A stretch of 64,000 nucleotides of DNA from Thamnaconus septentrionalis (GCA_009823395.1 CM020517.1:10133501-10197500); one strand, 5' to 3'; shown: positions 1-31,055, counted from the first letter of the stretch. A program made the numbers and translations. The notes: a model not told the origin generated them from the letters alone.

Positions 1-1599
1 AGCTGAAACAGGAACGACGACGAGCAGATTTGTCCGATAGGGAATAATGTGCCCGCTGCGAGTTGACACCACAATTAACGCTGCGAGGCCTCCCCATCCT
101 GCGCGCCCACCGAGCAGCGGAGGGATCCATAAAGGCAGCGGCAGTCCATGTGCACGCCGGGCCTTGGTTCAAAGAGAGGGCTTAATGTAATTCTCTGGCA
201 CAACAGGATTTGTAATAGCTCCAAAAGGGTCGGCGAGGTTAAGAGCCCTTAAGTAGTAGTGTTTAAATCCTACCTAAGCTCAGCCACCACAATGCAGGGG
301 CCACGGAACCGCTCTGGACTCGTTTCACCTCTGGGTGTGATCTGAACTAAGGCAGGGGCAAGGGGGAGAGATCAGAGGGGAATGTAGCTCAGGTGTTGGC
401 GGCCCCTTCAAGCGTCTCGCGGTGCGTCTGACCGCACGAGTTCCGTCACTGATGAGTGCTATTTTTGGGTTTTTTTTGCTGAAGATCCATTAGTTTGCGT
501 TGACGGGCCGCAACATTAAACGGTAACGAACCGTCATTTTTACTAAAATGTCCTCATAGACACTCAACAGGCCTGGATGATTAACAAAGACCTTATGCCT
601 GAGATTTTATGTTCTGCGCCGCTTTGACCGAGTGCCACACCTGTTTTGTGGCACAGAAAGCTTTGCTCGTAAAAACCCGTTGAACAAAACAAAACTGACG
701 AGAAAAATTCTCCTTGGGAATCGACGTGGGAGACGCTCACAGATCAAAACTTCATATGAAAAGTTCTGCCGGATCATTTGTGTTAATTCCCCAAACTAAA
801 ACCGGTGACACGTTGCACAGCTGATCTTTATCGTAATTAAGGGCCGATTTCCTTGGCATGCAAGATTACATCAGACGCTGGCAGCGACCGCGGCGGGCAC
901 AATGGCTGAGGTGACGGGGATGGTGGCCTGGTTACAGCCGCTGGACCTTCAGGTCAGTGGGCTTAGTGCCAATCACTTTAAAGTGTGACACGGTGCCCTA
1001 TTAATACCGGCCACCAACTACAGGAGTTAGTTGGGGTAAAGCTCGGCGAGTGTAGGAAGTGGGGAGGAAAATGTAAATCTTAGGCATGATTGCAGAGGCT
1101 GATCTTAGAGAGAGAGGGATTATTATTCTTTGGACACGTGAGCGCTACGCTTGGCCAGGGAGGTAGACGCGCACTCGCACAGCAAAAGAGAAAGAAGCCG
1201 GCTTGGTTCCAAACTGCGGAAACCTTTGATTTATATCACTAGGTCTAGTCAAAAAGCTTCTTGCTGGCGGTTGGATGGATGGATGGTTAATAACTTGACA
1301 GTCTTCTGAAATGTTGTAGCTGCTCTTGAAAGCAGCCTGTAAATACTAAAATGTCTATTTTAAGGTCAAAAAGGGTTCCAGAGAGAAACTTTGGTTATGC
1401 TTTTTACAGGAGTGGATATTTTTTATTGGGGTTCATACTCACTCGTAAAAACACCTTGTTACTTTTTACAAGTGAAGACACCTGAAGCACAACCATTATA
1501 ACAATTTCTTTGCCCGCAGAAAGGATGTGAATATAAACCAAAGTATAGATGACACAGAAAAAAAAAATAGATGTTTAACAAGGCCAATCAGAGCATCTT

Positions 1600-1627
1600 C
1601 ACACACACACACACACACACACACACA
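1600..1627. repeat. (CA)n microsatellite
   Basis: About 14 uninterrupted AC units, followed by a short interrupted tail that ends near 1640. Intergenic. Confidence 0.95.
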
Positions 1628-4142
1628 ATGCACACACAATAAATCCACAGTGTCAATCATCAATCTTTTGTTCAGAGTCCAAACATGTAAACAGTTCAAC
1701 AAAATATGTTCAGACCACCAGAAACGTTGCATATGCGCCAGTTTTGAACATGTCAACACTGAAGATATACGTCCTCTGTCTATTATGTGCTATTATGGCT
1801 ATGGAAGTGATTAGAACTAAAAGTATGGTTTCAGTTTTTTTTTTTAATTTAGTTTGTTTTTTGTTTTGTTTTTTGAAAAGTTGTCTCAAAGAAATTCCAA
1901 CGAGTAAGACTTGCAAAATGCACTTGTAAAACACAAGTGCCGATTGCAGCATCTGGCAAGTCTGAGTCACCAGAGGAAATGGTTCCTTCTTTGCACCTAA
2001 TAAAAACAGGCAAAAATAACCGCTGCCCTTATCATCTGAGGCAAAAGGCAAGTTAAGAAGAACATCAGAATAAATGAAGGGGGCTTCCAATTCTCCCTCA
2101 AACTGTTTTAAAGTCACGCTGTGAATTTGCATGATGTTGATAAGAGCATCTCTCCATCCTGTCCATCCAAGATAATCACAGATCAGGCCATTAACCTCCC
2201 TTCACAACGCGCTCTGAACACCATGAAAGGCGTCGCCTCAAACATCATAGCTTTCCATCTAATAATATAGAGCTATCAAAGTTCTGATCAGCTGCCCTCC
2301 GTGACTTTCAGATTCACTCTGCCGAAGACCCTACTTGAGCTCAGATTATAGGGTGATTTGCGATGGGAGAGATGTGTGAAGGCTGAGTACCAAGCAAGTG
2401 CTATAATTCAAACTGAGCTCAGCGGGAGGCAGAAACAAAAAAAGAAAAGAAGGGGAAGAAGCAGGAAATGTCAGGAAAAACAGCTTGCATGTGGGAGGAG
2501 TGAATGTCGCACAGAAACATCTTTCTGGTGCCGCTTTATTTGTCTTCGGAGAGTTTTAACACCAAATTGCATCCATTTGAGAAGCTCTGATGTGACTTTT
2601 GACTATGACATTCATCACAACTTTTCCTTTGAGCTTCTTTCCAGATGGTTTGAAGTCAAAGTGTGAAAAAAACAGCTCTAGTGACAATTCAGTGGTGGCA
2701 TGAACTCTACATTACAATAGGAGAAAAAAACCTGACCGCGAACAATTTAGATCACCACAAAAAAACATATTTGTTCTTCATCTGTCATCTTTTGATCAAA
2801 ATCGGCTTTGAAGAAACAACAGAGGCAGGTAAATGGGCACTGATTAATATTTTCAATTGCATAGAAATATGCAAACCAAGTGGTGTTGCTGTAAGCCTTA
2901 TCATCAAGATAAGAAAAAATAGAGCCAAGAACACAAAAACAAAAGCCCCACGTGGGTGAAAGTGGTATGTGTCGTGGAGCGTTTTTGCGCCTCTGCGGTG
3001 TGAGTGAAAGAATGGCTCTGAACTCTGGCTGATGAAAAGCAAGTGTTTAATCTCTCGAGAGGAACAAGGGTATCCAAGACAAGCGGGTGTCCGACACAGT
3101 TGTTCACCGAACATCAGGAGTACAAGGCTTTTATACCACGGAATAAACATGAGATGAATAAACATGAGCATACAATGAGCAGTATGTAATTTGCTGAACA
3201 CCTCCACAACAACATCTGGATTCGCTCCAGACTCAGTGTCGCTGGACAAAGATACAAACACCTATCTGAGCTACTTGACGCCTTTGCCAATCTGTTTTGG
3301 TCAACCTGACCTAACATTAGTGTTAGAGAGGCTGCATATACTAAAGGCCTGCTGAAATGTCTCTACAAGTCCAGTTGTCACAAACCACATGATTCAACAA
3401 TAATTTTTCCCACCACATATGTTGGCCTGACTCCTCCACAGGAAGAATTAACAGCATATATTCTTGCATATTCTGTTGTAATCGCTCATAAACACCATAA
3501 GGAGACATATGGGTGCAATTTGTTACGGTTCCTTCTCCAGTTGTTCAACACTGGATGCATCAAGCCAACTGAGCAATAAACAATGCTGAAACTCATTGGG
3601 GGCTTAGCAAAGTCTAGCCCACTCTGTTTGTGGTTGAACGGGGCTAATTCTCACAGCGCATTTAAAAGTCGCTCCAGTAAGATGTATTTGCCGTTGCTGT
3701 CAATTTAACTGCTTTCTCAATTTCTGAGGCACTTCTGAATACACACACACACACCAAAAAAAAATAATCATTGATCATCAACCATTGTGGCATCCCTCAC
3801 TTGACAGGCATGCATGACAGGCAGGCCTTTGAAATATCGTCCATGAATGGTGGTGGTGGGGATGGGGAGGGGAACCACAGAATGCATCTGTCAACAAGTT
3901 TAAGGGAGAGACAATCAGCCAACTCGCCGCTGCACAATCGAAAAGTTCAATGCAGCCCAAATGTTTGCCCCCAACAGATTTTATTTCCTTTGATCTTGAT
4001 GCAACAATATAGGAATGTGGTTAGAGAAACATTTATACAAGTCTGCACCTGTTCCTACAGCTCAAACAAGACACAGAAACAACAGTAGCAAAGTAGCACC
4101 AAACCTTCAGGAAATGGTACACCAGACACGCAAGTAAATACA

Positions 4143-4170
4143 CAACAACAACAACAACAACAACAACAAA
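4143..4170. repeat. (CAA)n microsatellite
   Basis: About nine CAA units directly beside the CpG-rich stretch at 4.24-4.62 kb. Confidence 0.9.
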
Positions 4171-4239
4171 TGACGCAATCACATCGCAGCCCACAAGTCA
4201 CTGCGGTACACAGTACATTGCAACCAACGCACTCAACAC

Positions 4240-4620
4240 AGCAACGCATAATTAAAACAAGAGTCGTCGAAGTGGCTCTCAACTTTTACTCGAACACGAA
4301 CGCCGACACTGGCACACGAGGAAAATGCTCGGAATCGTAAAGCCGCGGAAAAACTGCGTGTTCAAATAGGGAATGTTCGGACTCAGGAGGGGAGGTGACA
4401 CGCCAGGAAAGCGCCAAAGTCGGAGCGGCAGCACAGAGGTAACAGGTAACAGTTCGCCCGGAGCCTACCTGGTCAGAGGCGGCCGGCCGGCCTGGCTGGT
4501 CGACGGCTCGTTGGTGACGTTGACGCTGACGGTAGAGCGCCATTTTGAAAAACATCCGTCGGATAGTTTCGGGAGACTTCCTGGTTGCTATCGACAACTC
4601 ATAACTTTATTCATACACTT
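4240..4620 (-). promoter_or_regulatory. CpG-rich candidate promoter with possible first exon
   Basis: CpG dinucleotides are dense here compared with the flanks. On the minus strand, between about 4600 and 4540, there is in order a GTTG-TCGATAGCAAC element resembling an RFX X-box, an ETS-like CAGGAAGT, and a YY1-like AAAATGGCG that contains an ATG at 4543-4541. An AACGTCACC follows at about 4520, inside the candidate exon. This is the usual make-up of a housekeeping-type promoter. From that ATG a 25-codon frame runs to a plausible donor, CAG|GTAGG, with the exon ending at 4469. The encoded peptide is basic and matches no protein I recognise, and I found no downstream exon at lower coordinates. 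The gene could continue beyond the window, or the exon could be non-coding. Confidence 0.4.
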
Positions 4621-7600
4621 ATTGGTGGTATACAAAACAAGACCAATCTACAAAAATATGATAACCAAGCAAAAAATTGGCGGCTCGCTGTTGTTTGTCC
4701 ATTTTGGTCAACCAACATGTTAGACCTTTACTATCCCACTTCACTTCTCATCGACCATTTGCCACGCCACCTCGCTGCAATACCAGATAAATGTACATAG
4801 TCTTCACAGTAAAATAAAAGTCACCTTGTAAATCCTACCAACTGGTGGTGCTCTTGGCTGCACACGTCTAAGCTTTCTGAAATGTAAAAAAGATATTGTG
4901 GTTGGTAGGAGCACAGCCGTGGAAGGGAAATAGTTGCTTTATGGGCTGGAAAGAGATGTGGCTGTGGAGAGTATAATTTTCCAAACCGCTCCATCAGGAC
5001 AAGTGCAAAGCAGTAAAAAGATTTAAGGGGACGCACATCGCTTCGGATGATGTTTCGCAAAATGCACAGAGATTGATAGCACTTCTGGAAAGCAGTGAAC
5101 TGTTCCTTGTAAAGCAGCTGAATATCCAATGCTGCAAAATTTACAGATTATTTCCTAGAGGCTCCGTTTCCTGCAGGTGTGCCATTTGTGTGATAAACGG
5201 TTTGTTATTTTGTTGCTTCCATATTTTTATATTTATTAAAATGTTCTCATGCATTCATCTCTCACGAATTTGTTCCATTTTTTGTTACCCATGACATTTT
5301 GGGTTTTTAAAAAATGGGTGAAAAAACACTAGTGTGACAATTAAACAACAGACTTGTTGTTTGGTCAAACCATCAGCATTTGATCCAGTCTGAAACTGGT
5401 ATTTACACAGTCATTACGAGATATTTTTGGCTATAGCTGATCTGCTCTTGGAAATACTGACTCGTTTCTCAAAGGTTATTTTGCAACTACAGAAGTCTTA
5501 AATTCTGTGTGGCCAGGCCAGCAAGGATGCCTCTGAGACTAAAGCAATCTAATGAAACACAAAAGGGCTTTCTTTTATCTGAATTCCCTGACGTCGTTAA
5601 TATATAAATATATTCTATTTCCTGCAGACAGCTGCGTCCTTCCCATTTATCATCTGAAATTTTAAGAAAAAAACACAATAAAAGAACACAAGCTATTGCC
5701 ATAATTTGAGCTTTACATGTACAATATTGTGTTAGTACCATGCAATTATGGAGTTTTTTTTTTTTAATTCATCCAAAATATGAAAATCCCTCCAAATAAA
5801 ATGGCTCTCCACCCTGCCCCAAAGCAGTACACAAAAATTGAAAAAAAAAAAAAACACAACTAAAACACACTTTAAAGCTTCTTTCCTCGGGCAGCGAACC
5901 ACTACATACCCAAATGATGATGCTGAGATGAGGCACATCATCTTTAAACAAGGAATAAGCTCTTATCATTCCCATGAAGTGAGATGCAGAGGCCAAGAGA
6001 GTCTGTGAAATGGCTGATTAGATTACCATGCTGGGGCTGCGCCGAGGCTTTAGGCTGTGGCTGCCGCCACTACACTCACCTCAGATGCCCTCTTCTCCAT
6101 CCGTTGGCAGCAGGGTAACAGCTCCCCCTGTAGGAACGTGCAAGTGCCTCAACTTGTATTCCAAATCAAACTTAAGCGGGGACCATAAAGGTTTTATATA
6201 TTCAGTTTATTTCATTAGAAGAGGAAAGACCTCATCAAGATTTCGGTGACATCTGTACCTGGCACATTAGAGTTCTATTTGAGTGTTTGCTGGTAACATT
6301 CTGGACCTTTGGGACAGCACCTGAAAACAAAGGTACAATAATGTGACAGGCAAGCAAAAGGAAATGACTTCTAAAGGAACTGAAGTGTCCTGAAATGCAT
6401 CGCTTTGCAATGCCCTACAGGGTTCTGTGACTGGAGTCCGTTGCACAAGTGAAATATCGTCACTGCCACTTCGCTTCGTTTCTCGTGAAGATCTCAAAGA
6501 GTCCTTCGGGTTGACTCGTGTCATTAACTTGTGCATTTGAGCGAGTACAACAGCTTTTGCCCACAGATTAGATGTTAAAGGTCCCATAATGTGGAAAGTT
6601 GACTTCAAGGAAATTCCCAGAAATGAAAAAAATCCATCTTTTTTTCTTATATTGCTGCCATACTTTTTCAGCAGGTGTGTGCTAAAACCCACAGTACTAG
6701 AAAATGGGACCCATCCTGACGTCATCAAGGGCAAAGCCACCTCACCCACCTGATACCTCTCCAAGGTTAGTGGCAGCAAATCTCAAGCAAAGCTTGACAT
6801 TGTGAATGTGTCTTCACTCTTTCGCATTTAAGATCCTCAGCGCAGCCACGGCCTTCATTCCTCTAGCAAATAAAACGCTGCCTTTCTTTCTTCCGATCAG
6901 AGGTTAAGTTCCTCACTCAACTGAAAACCATCCACCATCTTTACACGTGATCTCTGTTTGGAGCCTGTTTTACTGCATCATGAGGCCCAACACACATCTA
7001 GCTGATGGCCTGCAGATGTTTGCGAAGATAAAAACCAAAGACCACACGCGCATAAAGATCTAACGGACATTCGTTCCACTACAGCGGGAGTCTGAGCGCG
7101 GCTGCGTCTGCACTGAGAGACAGCGTCGCTCAGCGTCACCTCCCGATTATTTGAGCGGCGCGGGCGGGTGGGCAGATGTGGGGAAGGATGGCCTGGGCTG
7201 AGCACGGCCTCGACGGGAGAGCCTGTGTGATGTTCCAGATGGCGGCAGGTTTCCCTTCCAGCAGCCTGTCAACGCTGGCCGGCAGCCAGCTGTGAGTCAG
7301 GTAGGGCCGAGTGAGGACAGCTTGGCAACGACTCGGCCGTGATACAACAAGCCGTGGGGATGCTGTGGGATTTGGGAGAGAGCAGGCTGGTGTCTGACCT
7401 GGATCAGCAAGAATCAACTCGCCAAACTTTGGCTAATGTGATTTAAAAAAAATAAAAAATTAGTGGTGCTCGCTGGCGTAACAGTGTGATCCCAAGTCAA
7501 ATTTCCTCATCGTTCAAGCATCTTTTCGTCTCTTGTGCTGCACGTCTGGCATAAAATATCCTATTCTTGACTTGATCTGCAAAGTACCCAGTGGCTGAAG

Positions 7601-10600
7601 CTCAAATGTCGGGCCGTTCATTCCCCTTTTGGCTCGTCTCCTTGCTGGGATAAACAAAGTCTGTGGTTCTTGGAGGTGCATTTATTCGCACCTCATAAAG
7701 TGGCTTTGTAGCAGCAGCACGCAGGGATTTAAACTCCTTCCTCACATGGAGGCAAATGGTTTGAGTGCAGACGTCTCACAGAAGCATCGTAATATTTCGC
7801 TTACATCTTTTTCCCACACAAACTTCTCATCCGAGCTTCTCATATGCATTTTTGTTTCAGTAGTTCAGATTTGACTGCGGCCTTAACCGTTTCATTCTCA
7901 GTCATCCACATAAAGTAAATGCTTATAACAGACCATCTCTTCCCAGTGTGTAAATGTTACTGTCTCTTTGACAGCAATCTCCTTTATTCACGCTGCTTGG
8001 CTGGACATTTTCCAGACCTTGCAGCGAGAAGAACCCCACACCAGCACGCTGGCTGCATTTTTACTGCTCGTTATAGTTAATACGTGGCAAGACAAAAAAG
8101 ATGAAATCACTTCTGTAATCTACCACTGAGGCAGCAGCACATTAAATCTGTCTGCAGTCGTGCAAACATCTTGTTGCTGCATCACAGGCTGCAGAACAAC
8201 ACTGTTGTAAAACAGAAATAGGGCCACATTATCCTGTTAGCACGAATCCCAGCAATACATTTCATCTGGGCTCTGCGCTATGCTATTCTAACTCACTGCG
8301 TACACACAGCATAAAGCTAATGGACTGAACTGTTCTACGACTACAAGTACAGTGTCCAGTTAACAAAACAGCCCTGGAAATCAGCCATTTGTGATGTCAC
8401 AAGGGGCACTGATGCCTCTGCTAAGTTGATATACCCCACCCAGCAACCAATTTCTTTTTTCCCCTTCCAAACATATGGAACAGCCAGAAAGGGAAAGGAA
8501 AGGATTTTATTTTTTTATCACGAGGCAGTACTGAGAGTTCCTGCAGGAGGCTGCAGGCAGAGGGGTAAATGTGCTGTTTTTTTCTTGAAGATGGTCTTGA
8601 AATGCTGCCATTTTGAGAGGAAAAAAATTAAAATGAATAAATAATACCTTTCACTCTAATATATATTAGGATTGTAAGAAGGGTGAACAAAATTCTACAA
8701 GTTTTACATGTAATAATAATAATAATATTAATATTAGTAATAATAATTTAGAGTGAATGTAGATCAACGGCGCCTCTCAATTTTTCTATGATTATTCATG
8801 GGCATCTGTCGGCTCTTGACGTGGCTTTTGCCAAAAGTCTGCCCCACTAAAAATCATCCCCTCGATGACGAAAGGTCCTCCACTTCAATCCTGCGTGACT
8901 CGTAGCTTGACCTCCACCTTGTGTTACATCAAGACATAATTCTCTGGCAGAACTAGATAAGCTACAGCGGCCGACGGCTGCCCGGCCAGAGACGGTTGAC
9001 GTCAACAAAACAAAAAAACAAAGAACAAAGAACACTCTCATTACTGTGAATGACGCCATTCGCACCAACACCACATCTGCAAGTGTACTCTGCTCCGATT
9101 ACTGTAGCGATAGTACTACTTTCATCTGGGTTATAGGGGTATTAAAATATGACGCCAAATAACTTTAATTTTGCTAAGTGCAAGTAGTGGATTTTAAACT
9201 CAATTCCAGTTATTAAAACAGAAGATTTGAATTTAAATCAAGGTCAGCTGAGGTCACAACCCAAGAGCATTGCCAACTAATTATCATGGCTAACAAGTCC
9301 TTGATAAGAGAATAGTAAGAGTAAAATCTATATGATCAGCTGCTTCATTATTAAGATTTTGTAAGACTTCAATGACAGTCCTACTTCTGATGAGACTTGA
9401 GACTTACCACTTCAGGCAATAAAATAAAGGTAAGCAAGTGGAGGAAACAGCTTTAATTTCAGGTAAATTATTATGCGTGTGTGATGGTTGGCATCTTCAG
9501 GACTCAGACTGGAGCTGACGCTCTGTCTCGACAAGCAGATGATCCTCACACATCCCACAAATTAGTCGGCTATGCATGTGAAACCTCTGAGCCACAACAC
9601 CGTTGGCTGAGAGAGGAGAAAGCTCCCACACAGTGGCTGACAGGAAGTCAGTCTTTGGACAGTCAGCTGATCTCCGGTAATGGAAGCGAGCTCGTCTCCA
9701 GGGGCGACGGGCGGCAGCGTCACGGCCTCCCAGTCAATAACGAACCGCGAGGCAAACAAAGACTGTTTGATGAGGGGGACGTGATCAAGCACAAATATAC
9801 ACAGGCACAGGCCTCATATGATTCATGGTCCAAAAATACAAAACACTCTTGATCTCAGGGAGATATTTAGCCCTATGTTTGCAAATTTCCACAGGAAAAA
9901 AACACATTTGTATGATCTTCCTGCCAAAATTTGCTTTTCTGGGCCTTCCACATAACTAGAGACAAGAACAAGGAAGCCATGAGGTGGTCTGACTCAGAGG
10001 ACAGAATCACCACCAAACAAGTATGTTTTTACCCCATGGAGCACAATTGCTTTTCCAATAAAAAACTCCCAACAATACTGACGCTTGCTTGTCCCTCATG
10101 TTGGGGGACTAAAGCAAAGTGTGAGAGGTGCTTTCTCTGACCTGAAAGAGGTCATGTGTCACGTAACAAAGCTAAGTTGAGCTTCAGAACTGCATATTGT
10201 AACAAATCATTTCTGGAAAGTGGAGCAAGAAAAAGAAGGGAACTTTTTTGAATGATAATTTCTCTGGAGTTCATTCAGAGGTCAGAGGTTCACATTGCAG
10301 ACAGGAAGAAATTGCAAAGGCGCATTTTGCCTATACGGAAACTTTAATTTATCCAGTTTCTTTTTTTTAATAGGCACATTTTTAAGATTGGCCAGACTGA
10401 AATTTTCTTTGCCAAAAATATATTCTGACAAAATGCTACAAACCCACTGGACCCGAGCTGCGTGGTCAGTTTTATGTCAAATGTCACAACTCTTCCACAG
10501 TTTTGTGCGCGAGGGGCTAATTGAGACACCTGACACTGCTGAATTCAGATCAGCTACACATCAGTTATAATTCTGCAATGAGCCTTGAGAGATCCTCTCG

Positions 10601-10779
10601 CCTTATTTGTTCATATCTGGCGCCCCCTTGTGTCCAGAGCACGACCAGCGCCATTTAGTCATCGCTGGTGCATCTGCGATGAGTGCAACTCATGCTAGCG
10701 ACACAATCTTCATTTTTGTGGACATGCCTCGAATCAGATCGAATAAAGTAAAACCAAAATGGATGCATGGTTGAAAATA
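4621..10779. other. intergenic region, no recognisable gene
   Basis: No convincing coding exon on either strand. A TTAAAGGTCCCATAATGTGG-type sequence near 6573 and a TTTGTGATGTCACAAGGGG sequence near 8389 look like ends or cores of dispersed teleost elements, because variants recur elsewhere in the window. A GC-rich patch at 7.08-7.40 kb has CpGs but no recognised exon. The remainder is unique sequence with AT-rich runs near 8.7 kb. Confidence 0.55.
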
Positions 10780-10798
10780 TATATATTTAAATAATCTC

Positions 10799-10804
10799 TT
10801 TATT
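10799..10804 (-). other. polyadenylation signal AATAAA (distal) for ppp2r5c
   Basis: TTTATT on the plus strand reads AATAAA on the ppp2r5c strand. It is the second such hexamer after the stop codon and would put cleavage at about 10.78 kb, making a 3' UTR of about 2.6 kb. Confidence 0.45.
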
Positions 10805-11019
10805 CATTCTATATAGATATACACCACTAAAGACAGTGAAAAGAGCACACAACGGGCATCAACATTTTTCAGTTATATAGAGGAGGGAGGGAACTTTGCA
10901 GATCTTATGAAAAATAAGAACATTTTCTAAATCCGTAAAGTCACTGAGAGTACATCCAGAAACAGAGAAAAATAAGACGGTATGTGCCAGATCGACTTCT
11001 TTCACTTGCTATTGATGGT

Positions 11020-11025
11020 TTTATT
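11020..11025 (-). other. polyadenylation signal AATAAA (proximal) for ppp2r5c
   Basis: This is the first AATAAA downstream of the ppp2r5c stop codon on the sense strand. I saw no AATAAA in the preceding 2.3 kb. Cleavage would fall near 11.0 kb. Confidence 0.45.
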
Positions 11026-12528
11026 CTGTACAGAGGGACAGTTTGTACAAAAATTAATCTAGATTATATAACACTACATGAAACAAGGTAAATCATATTT
11101 ACAATATTAAATGAATCATATAGTACAGGTCACATACAAAAGGACACTTTAAGTTATCATCAAATAATGTGTTAAAATTAAAATATCTGCAATGATCCTG
11201 CAGAACCGGAACAAGCATCCGCGAATCATTTCTATCTTTTTTTAAAAATCACCTCTTGTGTTGCACAGGGCCTGTTTTTCCCGACACTAAAATAAATCTC
11301 CGTCGTCTCTTTCAATCGGACTCGTTAAATCCATAAAAACACCCCACCCAGCAGGCGGCGCCGTTTCCTAAACGGCCTCGATAACAGAAGCCCGTTGGTT
11401 TGGTAAACGGAGTTCCTCCTGGGGTGACGGTGGACCTCCACCGCGGTAGTTTTCAACTTTACATCTTTTTTGCATTCAAGCAAATACGCTATTAATACAG
11501 CTAACGAGCCGAGTCTTGACGTTAGCTTCGCTTTCAGCGTCGGGTGTTTCTGTGGCCCTCGGACATCAGCGTGCGTTTCGACGCTGGCCACGCTGGATGG
11601 CGGGAGAAAACGAGACGAAAAATCAAACCCTGCGAGCCACACCGCCGACATCCAGAGATGCGACAAAAGACACACGACACGTCAAACCATGAAGAACTGG
11701 AACGGCTTCTCAATCAAACAGTGGTACTGACTGAACTGACCGACCTCCAACTGTCTTCATCGTGGCCGAGCAGAGGCAGGAAGTGGCCCTGAAACCAAGA
11801 AATCGCGAGACAAGCCTGACTGGAGGAAGTGCTTCATTTGGAATTTACATTTACCCACAGTTGCCAAGTCTGAGGTCAGAGAGGCTAAATTTCAGGTTAA
11901 GATTACGAAAAGGACGCCGACGACTCCGAAGCAAGTGTTTCCAAAATATTCGGAGGCGATGGAAGTTAAGACTGACAGCAAATTAAAAAAGAGAAAACAC
12001 CTAATTACAAACTAACAAATAATTAATCACCTGAAAACATGCACAAATTATATTTAAAAACATCTTGACAGTAGTTGTTAAATAACATGGCTGATTCTGG
12101 TTCAACCGGAGTCTTTGAAAGTGCTTGTTAAAACATTTGATGTCAGCTAATCGGACAAATAAATCCACTTTCATGACAAACTGCAACCAGCCTTTCTGTC
12201 CGAGTGAGAGAGGACTCTCCGCTGCGCTGCTGCTATTTAAAGTAAAGAAGCAAGAGCCGGGACACCAGGGTGTGTTTTCCTCCAGACTCGTCCTCGTCTG
12301 TGTCAGTACCACTGTTTGAAGCGTGGAGGCGTCGCCGTAGCTCTCAAATATAACCAACGAACGCAAAGAAACCGAGTGTATAAAAAGAGCGGCGTATGGC
12401 ACAAAACGAAAGAAACTCAAAAGTGTCAGATGTCCACGGGACACCACCTCTTCTTGCCGTCGCTCCCAGACCCAGCAAGGCGAAGGACGCGCCTCCGTTT
12501 GGTCTGGCGTCCTGAATTTAAAACCGTC

Positions 12529-12557
<29 letters not shown>
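12529..12557. repeat. poly(A) run, 29 nt (poly-U in the ppp2r5c transcript)
   Basis: 29 consecutive A on the plus strand. It lies in the presumed ppp2r5c 3' UTR, so the sense transcript would carry U29. Confidence 0.9.
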
Positions 12558-12561
<4 letters not shown>

Positions 12562-13070
12562 GGAAAAACACCAGTGTAAAACAAAAAGGCAGGTGTGTCC
12601 CTGTTTAGAAGTCACAGAGAGAGAAAAAAAAAATATAGAGACAAACGTGAAGAACACAACAGTCATGGCACTGACAGAAAGTCCGTTCGACTGGATAAGG
12701 AGGAGGAGACGAAGTAACGACGCACAGCAGACGACAGGGGAGGGAGGGAAAGAAAAAGTTTCGCCTTTCGCCTCGACAACAGCTCCTGTTTTTGTTTCCC
12801 TTTGACGGAGGAGAAAACCGAGCACGCGACAACGAGAGACGGTTTCCTTTTGACAAGAGCGCGTCAGTCGCTTTCCTATTGTTCCACAAGTCCGATCCGC
12901 TGTGGGCACGTTCTGCACGGAGGAATGAAGACGAACCAGCGGCGTCTTGGAGGTGGGGTGGGGTGGGGAGGGGTGATGGATTTGGAGGTGGGCGGGGCAG
13001 GAGCTGGTCCGTACTCTTTAAGATTCCACATTTACAGTGAGTGCAAACCTGGCTGGAGGGAAGGGAGGCT

Positions 13071-13087
13071 GGGGGGGGGGGGGGGGG
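13071..13087. repeat. poly(G) run, 17 nt (poly-C in the ppp2r5c transcript)
   Basis: 17 consecutive G on the plus strand, about 275 nt past the ppp2r5c stop codon. Long G runs are prone to length error in sequencing. Confidence 0.9.
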
Positions 13088-13123
13088 TGAAGTGCTGGAA
13101 GAAATGACCAGAAAACACGGCGT

Positions 13124-13126
<3 letters not shown>

Positions 13127-13189
<63 letters not shown>
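13127..13189. repeat. (CA)31 microsatellite (GU repeat in the ppp2r5c transcript)
   Basis: 63 nt of pure AC, about 170 nt past the ppp2r5c stop codon on the sense strand. The mRNA would carry a perfect GU tract. Confidence 0.97.
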
Positions 13190-13190
<1 letters not shown>

Positions 13191-13361
13191 CTTCAAAATA
13201 AAGAAAGAAACCAAAGAAAGAAAACCTGAGAAAGCCGATACTGAGGGAGGCAGATATGGAGGGCCGCTGCCGGCGGAGCAGCAGGAATGAAGGAGAAGTG
13301 AGGATTCTGGGAATGAGAGAGGGTCGCCGGAGCCACTCCAGCAGGGGGACGGAGGGGGGGC

Positions 13362-31055
<17,694 letters not shown>

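Larger units (their letters stand above)
1..4239. other. intergenic region, no recognisable gene
   Basis: I see no exon that resembles a known protein on either strand. Open frames here are short and low in complexity. The stretch contains a CA microsatellite near 1600, a short CA run near 3740 and a CAA repeat at 4143-4170. The first kilobase has several TAAT-core motifs (for example near 835 and 1000) in otherwise unique sequence, which could be regulatory DNA, but this cannot be judged without alignment to other fish. Confidence 0.6.
10780..13361 (-). other. ppp2r5c: probable 3' UTR of ppp2r5c
   Basis: The stretch between the ppp2r5c stop codon and the first AATAAA hexamers on the same strand contains no homologous coding sequence. 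It is unusually CpG-rich at 11.28-11.6 kb. On the sense strand it carries, in transcript order, a GU repeat of about 31 units, a run of 17 C and a run of 29 U. Its extent is inferred only from the hexamers, with no transcript evidence. Confidence 0.5.

Noticed and set aside
1..4239. Search for a downstream neighbour such as a dynein heavy-chain exon
   Set aside because: In human the gene after PPP2R5C is DYNC1H1, but no exon resembling it is present in the left part of the window.
7136..7417. GC-rich patch with an ATG and GTGAGT donor on the plus strand
   Set aside because: Only a 37-codon frame that ends at the donor itself. No homology and no clustered promoter elements.
12001..12918. Long minus-strand open frame (305 codons) downstream of ppp2r5c
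   Set aside because: It lies in the presumed ppp2r5c 3' UTR, reads through the poly-U tract as poly-Phe, and has no recognisable domain.
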